Below, piece after piece: positions 1-10,977 of a stretch of 64,000 nucleotides of DNA. The DNA comes from Micrasema longulum (taxonomy: Eukaryota > Arthropoda > Insecta > Trichoptera > Brachycentridae). The stretch is from contig JAGVSM010004231.1 of NCBI GenBank assembly GCA_022494885.1, forward strand, positions 248,001 to 312,000, given 5' to 3'. The number at the start of each line of letters is the position of its first letter. Position 1 is the first letter of the stretch. Made by a program: the position numbers and the translations under genes. The notes under the pieces are model-generated. The model saw nothing but the letters and a program-made list of their open reading frames with translations, was not told the origin of the DNA and searched no databases.

Positions 1-159
1 TTATCGGATTGTAATAATAATAATTCTATTAGAGATCTTATTCCTTACATATTATCCTCAGTCTATATAGTTTTGTACATGTCTATTCTTCTCCAAATGG
101 AAAAAAAGCTGTTATTCTCATACTAAATATTATAAAATATTTGTTTATAACCATTTACC

Positions 160-213
160 GACTATTCTCTGTCTACCGGTTTCGAAACGTACCCGTCTCT
201 TCATCAGGACACC
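160..213 (-). ncRNA. Hammerhead ribozyme motif, Penelope type (copy 1)
   Basis: On the minus strand the core CTGATGA (201-207) is followed by a 5-bp stem II (GAGAC with GTTTC, loop GGGTAC), then GAAA, the palindrome CCGG as a minimal stem III, and TA as cleavage site. Stem I is TGTC (minus strand of 208-211) pairing with GACA (170-173). The order and the self-complementary stem III are those of the minimal hammerheads known in Penelope-like retroelements. No Penelope ORF adjoins it, so this looks like a terminal-repeat remnant. A partial copy of the stem II part (starting GACGAAGAGACGGG) lies in the opposite orientation at about 279-297. Confidence 0.72.
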
Positions 214-499
214 AATTAAACCAACATGTAAAACTCACTATTCACTATCACCAAAGTTGTTCCACAAAAATATAACATAGACGAAGAGACGGGTACGTAT
301 ATTTAACAACATTTAGTAAAATGTTTGACCAAAAGTTAATGGTTTTAATATTAAGTTATTCTTTTGCTTTAAATTTGTGTAAAATATAGTAAAGTTCGTA
401 GGTAATTTAATTATTCAGCAATATGTACAAAATATTTAAAGCAAGAGTAATGAGCTCATCGATATTATGCAACATTCCAACTTACATTATAAATACAAT

Positions 500-810
500 A
501 CGATCTCACCCACGAAAACTCGCTGGCTTTTTCCCCCGCCCGTGAAGGCAGTAGGCACTCGGGCCGGTATATAACGTTACCTGGTAACTCCGAGAGGGGG
601 CGACCCGACCCTCCTTCCACCCTCCCGGCGCTCGCTTTCCTCGCGACGACCTTGAAAGTTGCGTCGACGGTAATGGTCGCAGCGGCGCGCCTGTGTTGGT
701 GCAGGGGGCTGGGGGCGGTAGCGGGGCACGGGGGTAGGCGCCCTCTCCCGACCCGAGAGGGTTGCAGCCGCCCCCCGACTTTCGCTTTCAACCATTTCAC
801 CCCGCGGATG
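500..810. promoter_or_regulatory. GC-rich CpG-dense island, candidate promoter or 5' exon
   Basis: About 300 bases are strongly GC- and CpG-rich inside very AT-rich sequence. Short ORFs cross it on the minus strand but read as low-complexity Arg/Pro/Ala and show no domain. Composition alone suggests a promoter-proximal region or untranslated exon, possibly of chinmo. No TATA box or splice site decides this. Confidence 0.3.
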
Positions 811-813
811 CGA

Positions 814-1487
814 CCTGAATAAGTGAGACATTCATTTTCTACGCTTCATAATTAGGCCCGTTTTCACATTGAGTTTTCGCATTCGTAATTTTTTTGGTAA
901 ATTACTGACTGTATTGTGATGGACAAAATTTAATGAAATAAGGAAATATCACATACTACGAACACCGATAGAAGTATATGAAATGGATTTAGAAAAATTA
1001 ATTGTATTTTCAAAATCAATATGGATATTCTGGAGAAATGTTTTCATACATAACTTAAAAAAAACGCGACATGTTTGGCATTGATAATTGTGACGTCAAG
1101 ATTCGTGATATGTTCTATACAAATTAAAACGGTTACGAAGAAAGTTCAAAATTAACACGAATCGTTACGTATTAGGGGCGTGGCCAATGCAATGACCGTT
1201 TTCGCGGAATTTAAAATTATAAATTTAAAAATGTGATTTTTACTCGATAGTATTTTATAGACCCTTATTACTTTGAAATTGTAAAAACAAGTGATATTTG
1301 CCTATTGTATGCTTACATATTGTATTTTAATAAATCTTATCATACTTGTATTTTTTTTTCTACAAATATGATAATTAATACAGTTTTGAGCATAAAAAAG
1401 AACCAGAGCTCTGGACGAGCGTTTTTGACTCGATGGTAAAAATCAGGTAAAAATTCTAAAAAATGGATATTTAGTAGCCGTAAGTTT
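814..1487. other. AT-rich stretch, nothing recognised
   Basis: AT-rich sequence with no supported ORF, repeat boundary or RNA gene. It is probably intronic or flanking DNA. Confidence 0.5.
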
Positions 1488-1748
1488 ACCTCATTGTGTA
1501 GTGGTTGGCGCGTTCGTCTACCGTTCCTGAGATCCTAGGTTCGATTCTTGGCAGGGTGGACGTAAAACATTGATTTTAAAGGTAGTTCTTCACTGCAATA
1601 TTTCAATGTTCCGGACTAGCACCCAAAGCGTAAGACTGATCGCTTTACCTTCCATGTAACAAAAATGATCTAGATACAGTTCAATCGAAGTGCCAATGAA
1701 GTATCCTATGCACCATCACGGATAAGGAACATATTACGATGATACCAA
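1488..1748 (+). mobile_element. tRNA-derived SINE, diverged copy
   Basis: The head has an A-box-like segment (GTAGTGGTTGGCGCG) and a good Pol III B box (GGTTCGATTCT, 1538-1548). A body follows that shares the AAGACTGATC-to-ATCTAGATA section with the copy at 2993-3246. The tail ends in a degenerate GATGAT-like run. Two clear members in 2 kb indicate a dispersed SINE family rather than a tRNA gene. Confidence 0.72.
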
Positions 1749-2992
1749 TATGGATAATGACGTTTCATTCGGCTTTATTTTTACTGAAACATTTTTTTAA
1801 ATGTGTTTATTGCTATTAAAATCATTTCAATAACCTTAGTCCATGTTTTTTTTTTACTATATATATTTATATCTATTCAAACTTGGTTCAGAAATTTGTA
1901 AATGAATTGACTGATTTATTTTATCCGTTCTTTGTGAATAAAATATTTTCATTCTATGCTTAAATAAAATGATAAAGAGATAATTGACAAAAAACAAATT
2001 GTTAGTCGATTAAAATCCCTGAACGGCATTGGCAGTCCTAATACAAATGATGTTGGATTTTCAAAGAAAACGCCTAAAGCCGTCCTTGAGATTACGAAAT
2101 GTCAAATGTTCGTTGTTAGGTACTCGGATGATCATTTCTCAAGTTTCCAGGGTCGTGATCGTTGTCAAGGGAAATTATTGACTTCCGGGTTTCGTGACAA
2201 CTTATTTATTCGTGAATTTTTATTGCTTTTGTAACAAACCAAAGGCATTCTATTCTGTTTCATATTTTGTGTATAAGTTCTTTAAATAATTGCATTATAT
2301 ACCTATATATTATTAAAATGAGCGATACATTTTTAATTTGTCAAATAAATTTAATGTAAATGTAAAATTTACTTTGATACATTGGTTATGCCTAATTTAT
2401 AGGTTTTCTGAGCTTCTATTCATTTTTGTTGCACGGCAATATTTCTTATGCTTTTGTGAATAAATTATGTAAATTCAAGACGTCTTGTATTCGAAATTTT
2501 GATGTAACTATTTTTCATTCATTCAAGAAAACAATTTTTAAAAATGTTTCATGAGGCCAGTCTCAGGCTGGAGAAAATCAGATTCAATCTAAATCTTCGG
2601 AAGCATTTCCTGAGCAATAGGGTTCTTGATGGTAGAAATAAGATGCCACGAGAGCAGAAAGCAATGCGTTCAAAAATGGACTAGATTTTTTAAATTTTTT
2701 TATTAAACTTTTTTTTGTTCGAAAAAGTTAAAGTGCGACAGCAACTAACTTTCGTTAATATGGATTTAAGCATATAAGCTGCTCTCTTAAAATTAATATA
2801 ATAATAACTTATTGCCACAAGGATCAACTTGAAACGGTTGCAGTACAGTATTGCATTGCTATGTTTAAATTGAAATTAAAAACTTGTATTTTTTTTACTT
2901 AACTTGATAATAATTTATCTTCGTCTATAAAAAAAAAATATTCTAGCCTCTCCGGTTGAATGTTTTATATGTCAATAGCTTTAATAAATGTC
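1749..2992. other. AT-rich interval, no gene seen
   Basis: No ORF with domain character and no clear repeat boundaries. Homopolymer A/T runs are frequent. It is probably intronic or flanking sequence. Confidence 0.5.
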
Positions 2993-3246
2993 GGCCTCGT
3001 GGTGTAGTAGTCAGCGCGTTTGCCTACCATGGAAGAGGTCTCGGGTTCGATTCCCGACATGGTTGACATGAAATATTTATTAAAAAATGTGTTTTTACAA
3101 CTAGAATATTTCAAAGTCCCTGGACTGGCACCTGAACCGTAAGACTGATCATCTTACCTTCATGCAACAAAAGTAATCTAGATATGCTGCGATTGGTGTA
3201 CCAACGCCGTGCCCTATGGGTGTGGAAAGGGAATGATGATGATGAC
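2993..3246 (+). mobile_element. tRNA-derived SINE, well preserved copy
   Basis: The head reads GCCTCGTGGTGTAGTAGTC, with a B box GGTTCGATTCC at 3044-3054. The body carries the shared block AGACTGATCATCTTACC and the tail is (GATGAT)n. Spacing of the boxes is tRNA-like, but the flanks do not fold into a complete cloverleaf, so this is a SINE head. Related pieces occur at 1488-1748, 30355-30720 and 39405-39470. Confidence 0.8.
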
Positions 3247-3477
3247 AGTTTCAATAATTATTAAGCGAAAAATATCTTATTAAAATGATAACGTTTACAT
3301 ATTTTAACAAATCGTAATTTCTCGAATCAAAATATTTGAAGAAAATAATCAACTAACTTGCTCCATTCGGTATTCTAGAACCTTTGAAAACCAAACTGTA
3401 CCATCCGAAAAAATATGTTCTGAACTAGCATCATTTCCTTTCGCATGTTCTTCGTAATGACTTTATTATCTAGGTCT

Positions 3478-3660
3478 CGTCCCGACCCCCCTGCGCCCCC
3501 CGCCCCCGCCCCCGGCCGCCAACCCCCCGGACGGCCTTCACCCCGCGTCCCGCCCGTCCCGCGGCGGCGGGATAATGTTTGTTTTTCCCCGAAATGACTC
3601 TTCCGAGACATCCCCCGCTCCCCGCGCGCCCCCGGAAACCCACGCACCATTTACCACCCG
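3478..3660. promoter_or_regulatory. GC-rich C-tract island, candidate 5' exon or promoter
   Basis: About 180 bases are dominated by C runs and CpG, bordered abruptly by AT-rich DNA. A minus-strand ORF across it is Gly/Arg low complexity without a domain. It may be an untranslated exon or promoter of the host gene; there is no direct proof. Confidence 0.28.
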
Positions 3661-3865
3661 CTGAAAAGTTACAACTATCAGTTTTTTAACGTTACAACTT
3701 CAGAATAATTGTATTATATTAAACCGACGCAACGGGTTTGATTCGAGGCATTCTGAGGAATGTGTTTCGTTAATGAAATAAACAAAGGAAATAAAAAGTG
3801 AAGTCAGGAATACAACATATTTAAGAGAGACGTAAAGAATTATATTGACTCATTCACCGCACAGC

Positions 3866-3959
3866 CCTTTTTGATAATAAATCAATCACAACATATGTAT
3901 GTCTGTGAGCGCCAATGACAGCACTCGTAGCATGCGTGAGTAATTTATTATCAAAAAGG
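3866..3959. repeat. Short foldback with 17-bp perfect arms
   Basis: CCTTTTTGATAATAAAT (3866-3882) is the exact reverse complement of 3943-3959, separated by 60 bases. Perfect arms suggest a recent small foldback MITE or a transcribed hairpin. No target duplication was recognised. Confidence 0.65.
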
Positions 3960-4043
3960 TTTGTAGCTTAAGAATTCATCAAATGAGTCTAAAATAAGTT
4001 TTAACTAATGTAAGTAAATATTAGTAGATAACTACTTACCGAA

Positions 4044-4095
4044 TTTTTTAGTCTACCGGTTTCGAGACGTACCTGTCTCTTCGTCAGGACACTCA
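4044..4095 (-). ncRNA. Hammerhead ribozyme motif, Penelope type (copy 2)
   Basis: On the minus strand: CTGACGA, stem II GAGAC with GTCTC (fully paired, loop AGGTAC), GAAA, palindromic CCGG and the cleavage dinucleotide TA, then GAC pairing with GTC to close a short stem I. The core differs from copy 1 only at the position that is variable in hammerheads (T to C). The same element family is therefore present twice within 4 kb. Confidence 0.72.
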
Positions 4096-4279
4096 CTACA
4101 CCAACATGTAAATACTAAAATACACCTCCACCTTCACCATCACCGTAGTATATATATAGTATTTCCAAAAATACATTAATCTATAGAGATGCGAACGCCA
4201 CCGTGTCTAGTTATGCACTGAGCTTAATTAAAAAAATATTTAATCTTGTATTAAAAATTGGTAGGGAGTTGAGGTGTGA

Positions 4280-4740
4280 TTTGTTTCTATGGATTTCAAT
4301 CACACGGAAACTGGTTGTTGCTTAATTCCTAATAATTTTGAAAGCTCCTCTTGCGTTTGACTCGGATCTTCATCGAGCGATGCCTCCATTTCTTTGTCTT
4401 TGATTTTTTTTGGCTGTCCAGAGCAAGGCTCCCATTCTTGAAAATCACCATTCAAAATCACCATTCTTGAAACATCGAAACCGTTCCCTACATGATTTAT
4501 CAGTTGCAACTTTGTCACCATAATCTTCTACAAGCATCCGTTGCGCTTCAGCTACACCTTTCTTCCAATTAAAGCATAAAACTATAACCTTCCGCAAATG
4601 CTGCTTAGTTAACTCAAAATTTGACATATTCAACTCCGTAAAAAACACGGTTTTTCGATAAAACTCAAAGCGATATAAACAGAATATTATTGACACATAT
4701 CTAACCCCTCTGAAACCACCGAAATCAGTTGTCACCGTGA
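4280..4740 (-). pseudogene. mariner transposase N-terminal fragment
   Basis: Two overlapping minus-strand frames give a mariner N-terminal region. The first has KQHLRKVIVLCFNWKKG, then CRERFRCFKNGDF. After a frameshift the second repeats the NGDFQEWE, GQPKKIKD and EELSKLLGI parts. These correspond to the first helix-turn-helix, the linker and the start of the second helix-turn-helix. The catalytic domain is missing, so this is a dead fragment. The sequence differs clearly from the mariner at 5471-6722. Confidence 0.75.
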
Positions 4741-5035
4741 AACATCCATAGCAGCCAGAGCCAACTTTTGAAAACGGATCGAACTAATTTGTAAACGTCT
4801 ATAGCTATGTACGTATGCACATTGTGCATATTATACAAATATGTTTTGGACAATTATCTTATTTGTGGAAATTTTCAGCAAACTTGTTAGATCGAAGATA
4901 TTTTAAACATTTACTCAGTAACAATTAAAAAGTTTATAGATTATAAATAGAATATTGTGCATTGGTCCTTCATCATCGAAATACCACAATAAATACACTG
5001 CATAGGTAGATTGATTCTAGAGCTCAATTTTACTT

Positions 5036-5230
5036 CAATCAATTTTTATTTTTATTTATTTTTATTTATTTATTTATTTAATCCAATATAAAAAATACAA
5101 TACAATACAAATACATAGTTAACAAAAATGTCTATACAATAGGTAGGTACATTCAATATATATATATTTTTTATGGATATAGCCACTCCACTGGCCCACA
5201 GGCACGTTCCGGAGTGTCAGTGTATTTTTT
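5036..5230 (-). repeat. A/T-rich tail of a probable minus-strand non-LTR element
   Basis: A TTTATTTATT run is followed by a stretch that looks like LINE 3' UTR read in reverse, including CCACTCCACTGGCCCACAGG. The same layout, a TTTATTTATT run then 3' UTR-like sequence, recurs near 21224 and 61138. No coding sequence is attached. Confidence 0.4.
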
Positions 5231-5470
5231 ATTTATACATAATTGTACATAATTTCACATCAATTGTGTAAAAATTTAAAAGAAATAAAAAAATTAAAAA
5301 TTAAAACATGTCTACATCAATAAAACGAAAAAGGATTTTCTTTTTTTGTTGATTTGAAATATTGTTTTTAAGTACTTTGTAACCTTTTAATATTATTATT
5401 TTTTTTTACAAATAATGAGGGAATGTAAATCAAAGTGCACTGCCCATCCATTTATTTTATTAAATCCATA

Positions 5471-6722
5471 ACTTAAAAACCGGAATTTGACACTAGATGT
5501 CTGCACATGCGTATGCGCTGTAGCAAGTCATTGACATACATGTCATTTTGAAGCTCTATTCATAAGCTGTCAAAATCAGTCAAAATCAGTCAACAGTGTT
5601 GGATTTGCTTGTGCGCATCATATTTTTTTTAATCATGGAAAATTTTGAAAATTGACAAAAAAAAAAAACAGCATTTGCGGGAAGTTTTACTGAGTCACTT
5701 TTTTGCAAAGAAAACTGCAGCCGAAAGTCATCGTTTGCTCATGGAATTGTATAGCAATCATGTTCTTGCGAAATCACAGTGTTTCAAGTGGTTTCAACAC
5801 TTTTTGATATCATAGAAAAAGAGCGGCTTGGACAGCCAAAGAAATTGGAAGATGAAGAATTGGAAATGTTTGTCGATCAAGACTCGTGTCAAACATAAAA
5901 AGAGCTGGCGGAATTATTAGACGTGACTTAAGCAGCCATTTCCAAGTGCCTAAAAGCATTGGGATTCATCCAAAAGCAAGGAAATTGGGTGCCATACGAG
6001 TTGAAGCTGAGAGACGTGGAAAGGCGATTTTGCATGTCTGAAATGCTGCTCGGGTGTCGTAAAAAAGTCATTTTTGCATCGAATTGTTACTGGCGATGAA
6101 CAATGGATTCATTACGACAACCAGAAGCGCAACGATCGTATGTGAAGCCCTGCCTACCAGCCAAATCGACAACAAAGAAGAATATTCACGCTGTCAAAAT
6201 AATGCTCTGTATTTGGTGGGACCAAAAGGGAGTTGTGTTTTATAAGCCTCTAAAACCGGGTAAAACCATTAGAGCTGTACCGACAACAACTGATTCGTTT
6301 AAATAGAGCATTGAAGGAAAAACGGCCAGAATGGGGAGACCAGACACGAGACATTGATTTTCCAACATGACAATGCTCGACCACATGTTGCTCAACCCGT
6401 TAAAAACTATTTGGAAAATAGCGGGCGGGAAGTTCTGTCCCACCCACCACATAGTCCAGACTTTGTGCCTTCCGGCTTCCATTTGTTTTGGTCGATACAG
6501 AATGCACTTTCCGGAATACGTTTCACTTCAGTCCAAGGCATCAAAAATTGTCTCGATTCGTTCTTTGATTCAAAAGATGACCGGTTCGGGGTGGCATCCA
6601 CAAATTATCAGAAAAATGGGGAAATGTTGTAACTTCCGATGAACAATACTTTGAATAATAGAATTGTACAAGATTTTCTTTAATAAATTCTTAAATTTCC
6701 TAAAATATTCCGGTTTTTAAGT
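5471..6722 (+). mobile_element. Full-length but dead mariner element
   Basis: Terminal inverted repeats ACTTAAAAACCGGAAT (left) and ATTCCGGTTTTTAAGT (right) are each flanked by TA (5469-5470 and 6723-6724), the mariner target duplication. Length is 1252 bp, close to the usual 1.3 kb for the family. The interior encodes a decayed transposase on the plus strand. Boundaries are therefore exact to the base. Confidence 0.92.
5635..6631 (+). pseudogene. mariner transposase pseudogene
   Basis: Translated pieces in several frames give mariner landmarks in order. First comes an N-terminal helix-turn-helix region (HLREVLLSHFFAKKTAAES), then KWFQHF, ERLGQPKK, the WVPYEL linker and TGDEQWIHYDN with the first catalytic Asp region. 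These are followed by HDNARPHVAQPV with the second Asp and HSPDFVPSGFHLF with the third. The putative start ATG at 5635 meets a stop after six codons, and several later stops and frameshifts are present, so no active enzyme can be made. This is the internal gene of the element at 5471-6722. Confidence 0.88.
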
Positions 6723-6901
6723 TAAAGACCCAAAATTTTTGTTAGATTTATTTTTAATGTTACCCCAACTGAAATATACTAAAGTATATTACTCAATGGA
6801 TCTAGTTTTCTATCATTTATTTTTTTCAATTTGAAAAAATACGTTTTTATTGGGTATTTCAGATTTCTAGGTAAAAACACGTGCTCTGTGGAAATGTTTT
6901 A

Positions 6902-8550
6902 TAGTCCAGTCAAATCAGACAAAGTAAAGGAAAAAAATAATCGATTTTTGAAATGGTCTTAAACGCTTCCTTTAGACTTGAATTAATGTGTGTATAAAGT
7001 TTCTGATGGTGGGCGGGGAGCTCGTGGAGGGGGTGTTAAAGGTATAATTTTTTTTCGTATAAATCTTGGAAACTATCACCGCTGCCGAAACATATTTCAA
7101 ATATAAAATTGAAGGTAATGAAAGTGATAAAATTTCCCACAAAAATGATTCTACTCATTTTGGATGCTAAGACAAATTGCATATTCCAGCGTCGAAAATC
7201 CTTCCAAACTAATTTGATTTGCATACGATAAGCATATGGGAATAATGTGTGTAGAAATTAAATGTGAAGTTTTACAGAGGAGATGAATTGTGTGATGTTG
7301 GGACTGCGAAGCTGGGGGTGGGGGGAACTCAGACACGTAGTTGTTTTTTGTTCCCTTCTTTTGTCGTTCAAGGCCGATGACCCTTCCTGCTCATCCCTTC
7401 CCGTACTACCTAAGTCACTCTCCTATCCATTTGGGTTTCATTATTCAGTTTTCGTGTGCCATCTTTGAACTTCGTCCATAATTCTGTAAGTTCAGCCTTC
7501 TGTTCATCAGAGATCTCAGACTATTCAGAATCATTTCAGCTAAAACACACTGTACAATCAGGTGTCCTCGTACTGCTCTGCTGAAGGCATAGCCAGTCAG
7601 CATTTTGTCTACTGAATGTGTTGCAAAGATAAACTTCTTTGAGACCACCACCAGAAATGCATAGTAAGAACGACATTAAAGGATAAGAATCCACCCAATC
7701 TCACGACAACAGATTTCATGTCAGGGTCATATTGGCTAAATGCCACAATTTCACGGGACTTGATTTACAGGGGCTGGTCAAATGTAACGTAGCAAGTACA
7801 TATACTTATTTCCTGTCGGTGGCAATGTTTTGCTGCATATTTAAGGGCTATGTTATTTGTGTTTTTATCACTTGAGGATGCATTTATGAATGATAGTGGC
7901 ACTACAGCACTCCTCTCTGGAGACTCTCCATCATCCAAACCCCGCATATAACCCTTCCATTTAGGGATTTCTTCCAGTATGAGTCATTTACCAGCAAACC
8001 ATACCATATCTGACAGCTAGGGAAAGGAAAATCTGAAACAGGGTTACAATCGCTCATATCATTAACAACAGCTGTCTTCAGCCTGATTTCGTGAATCACA
8101 AGCAATAGATTGTGGTCTGGTATAACGTTTTCGACACGAGTTGTGAACAACTCCATTTGTTTTGTATGCAAATAAAATTAGTAAGAAATGATTTTGAACA
8201 CTGTAATATGCAATTATTTACTTTAGCATTCTAACTTTAGAAGCTCATAGCTCGGCAATCAAACGTCCTAGAACAAAAATGCAAAAAATATTTTTGTAGC
8301 AAATTTTATCACCTTAAGTTTTGTATTCGAAATGAATATGTTCCGATAGGAGTAATAATTTCCGAGATTTTTGCGAAAAATTTAAAATTGGTACCTTTAA
8401 ACCCCTTCCCCCCTTCCTCGAGCTCACCTCTCACCCTCGGGAACTTTTGACACACATCAACCCAAGTCAAAAGGAAGCGTTCAAGACCATTTCCAAAACT
8501 CTAGGATTTTTTCTATCGATTGCCCTTTTTTATTTAATTTGACTGGGCTA
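6902..8550 (-). mobile_element. Long-TIR element carrying an uncharacterised ORF family
   Basis: The left arm (6902 to about 7232) is the diverged reverse complement of the right arm (about 8163-8550). The outer ends are TAGTCCAGTCAAAT and ATTTGACTGGGCTA. Shared inner blocks include GGTCTT(A/G)AACGCTTCCTTT and AATTGCATATT. The repeats are therefore over 300 bp long and stop next to the ORF start on the minus strand. The layout is that of a TIR DNA transposon, but the ORF is not a transposase I can name. No target duplication was settled. Confidence 0.65.
7445..8157 (-). pseudogene. Broken ORF of an unassigned multicopy arthropod family
   Basis: Minus-strand frames read from MELFTTRVENV, through VVPLSFINASSSD, CTCYVTFDQPL, a stop, KSREIVAF, VVVRLGGF and a frameshift, to DKMLTGYAFSRAVRGHL. 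From memory, the blocks VTFDQPL, RLGGFH, LMSF and TGHAYARAVRAH belong to a repeated family of uncharacterised arthropod proteins whose biochemical role I do not know. This copy has at least one stop and one frameshift, and it looks internally shortened. It sits between the long inverted repeats of the element at 6902-8550, with the first Met just inside the right arm. Confidence 0.55.
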
Positions 8551-10718
8551 TTCGAAATGACATTACCTATAAAATTATATAAAAATAAAAATATCTTCAA
8601 TTAAAAAAAATATTCTTAATTGCAAACACAAAGTAAAAAGTTTTTAAATGAATTATCGGTATAAGTGAAAATGTATTAATGGAAAAAACTCAATTTCATA
8701 ATTTATAAAAATATATTCAAATAAAAATAATAATTTTAAGCATCACTGTTGTTTAGTAAAAATCCATAAAAATAATCAAAATATCAATCATGATTTAAAA
8801 TAAAATAGTATATTTTTTAAGTTCTTTAAAACTCCGGTAATAATTATTGTCATCAAGCAGAGGCGATACGGTTAGCTGCGCTATGTACTGCGGATGCCTC
8901 CTGAGATCCTTACAACGCTCGCCTACTTTATAAGGCATCACTTTCTCGACGTCCTGGACGTCCGCTGCTGACTGTTCGTCGGCAGTTTATGTCAGAACTG
9001 CTAGCTGGCAGCTGGACACCATCTGCCCCAACTAGGCAGCGGACATGGAACGATGATGATGAATATTTAGATTCGTGTTATTCTTGTTTGTAAACAAATA
9101 AATAGTAAAAAATAAATTGGTTATCTGCATATAAGAATATCTAAAATGCTAATTTTACGTAGGCTCGATAATTTAATAACAATAATAATACTTTAAGCTC
9201 ACACATGTTTAATTTATTATAATGAGAATAAAGTACTTATTTTTTTATTGATAACGTATTACATTATTGAATAATTTAATACATACAGTAACCAGTTAAC
9301 AATGCGTATTTTTTGGTGAAGTTAACTAGAACCTTGATTTTATACATACTTTTTCAACCTTTTTCGAATGTGACAAAGTCTAGGTTGAAATTATTATTTT
9401 TAGCTTAGTTATTATCTAGTAAAATACTCAACAATACGCGAAATATTTGTTTTTTGAAAAAACGGTTTTTTCAAAATTTCAATATCCGAGGCATAAAATG
9501 GTACAATAATCACAACAATTGAATTGTGTACACATACACTTAAAATCCCGCCAAATTGCAAACGCAGTTTCTTTTGCAGGGATTTTTCTCCTTAACCCTT
9601 TAAGCAACACAAATATCTCAAATTTAATATTAAATACAAAATAAAATTTTAAAATGAAATAAAAATAAAAGTAAGTCTTATTAAGAAACAGAACATAAAA
9701 GGAAATAACAAATAACACCGTTTTTAGAAGAAAATAAAATATTAGCTTTTTTCCACCCACTGAATTTATAATTTCAGAGAAAAATTTTCAAAATACTTTA
9801 TTTTTATTGATTGCATTTTTTTTTCTCATTTGTGTACAAATATGAAAACCTCAAATAAGATTTTGGAAACATGAATACATGTTTAAAGAACGTGGAAATT
9901 GTAAGCTTAAATACATTGCTACTAAGGATGGGTGGATGGGATTAGCTCCAGCGGCCATGACATGCCTCTATTTATTTCCCCATCACAGAGAGAAAGAGAA
10001 AGAACTATTCCCCCTGGAACGAACAGCAGCGCTGATAAATGCTTAGATTTATAACCACGTCACATCTCGTTTGGTCCTTTTGTTCTCCTGGCACGTGACA
10101 GTATGCCAGTCGAGTGCGGGGGACATACTGACGTTACTGACAATGCCGACTGCGGACAACGGACCACGGAATACGCACCGACTGCGGAGGAGTGATTATC
10201 CTGCTGCTTCACATATTCTCGTTCTTTAAGTGTCGTATAATGCACTTAATAACTGTGCTTTTGTATCATTATTGTGATAATAGTAATGACAAAACCAATA
10301 TCTTGTTCAATGTACGACTATTGACAAACATTGTAAACTTCATCGCGTATATTTATATAAAAACGTATAAAGATACCAAAAATAGACAAAGATGTTTAGA
10401 TAGAAACGTTATTTTATTAGTGACGAGCTAAACCCGGCAATGCTTTGCTATTGCTAGACTTCGGTGCATACTCGTATATTTATGTTAAATTAACACAATC
10501 GAAAGTTTGATCTCAGTTTTTAATTTTTGTATTTCGGATTACATAAATTGTGAGGATATGCGGTGAAAGATAATTTTGATAAATAGGTATTATTTGAACA
10601 TTGTTTTCTTGTCACTGTCTCCCCAATGCTGTGCTAAAAAGACTCTTGCATGTCGGAACTTTTATACCTAACTAAAAAAGACAAAATCGACGCTTCATTC
10701 ATTAGTAAGTAGGTAACT
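8551..10718. other. AT-rich interval with a possible TE tail near 8870-9058
   Basis: No coding gene is supported. About 8870-9058 is more GC-rich, ends in GATGATGATGAA, and looks like the 3' end of a short retroelement. 9980-10200 is a second moderately GC-rich patch of unknown nature. The rest is A/T-rich with homopolymer runs. Confidence 0.4.
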
Positions 10719-10977
10719 AGGAACCAGTTTATGATTGAATTCCATAACTTAAAATAATTCGTTTTCAAATATTGAATTTTAGTAGGTACCTACTTAGGTA
10801 CTTGTTTATGGTGGAAATCCAAAACTTTAAATAATTCATTTTCAAATATAGAATTCATATTGCAAATGTCAAACTCTGCTCCTTTTACCAATAGGGGTGC
10901 ACTGTATTCCGGAATGCGTTTTTAAAAAAATGTATGGAATGTCAGTTGATATTTTATTTTATTTTATTTTATTAACA
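10719..10977 (+). repeat. Dispersed repeat R-A, copy 1, with internal duplication
   Basis: The unit around GTTTATG..GAATTCCA to TTTTCAAATATTGAATT occurs twice about 80 bases apart, followed by GCAAATGTCAAACTCTGCTC and ATGTA..GAATGTCA. The same arrangement, with the same internal duplication, recurs at 29409-29652. No coding content. Confidence 0.7.

Noticed and set aside
465..831. ORFs of 84 and 111 codons on the minus strand
   Set aside because: Open only because the island is GC-rich; low-complexity Arg/Pro/Ala content without a recognised domain.
2993..3060. A functional tRNA gene
   Set aside because: A and B boxes are present but arms do not pair properly, and the sequence continues into a shared SINE body.
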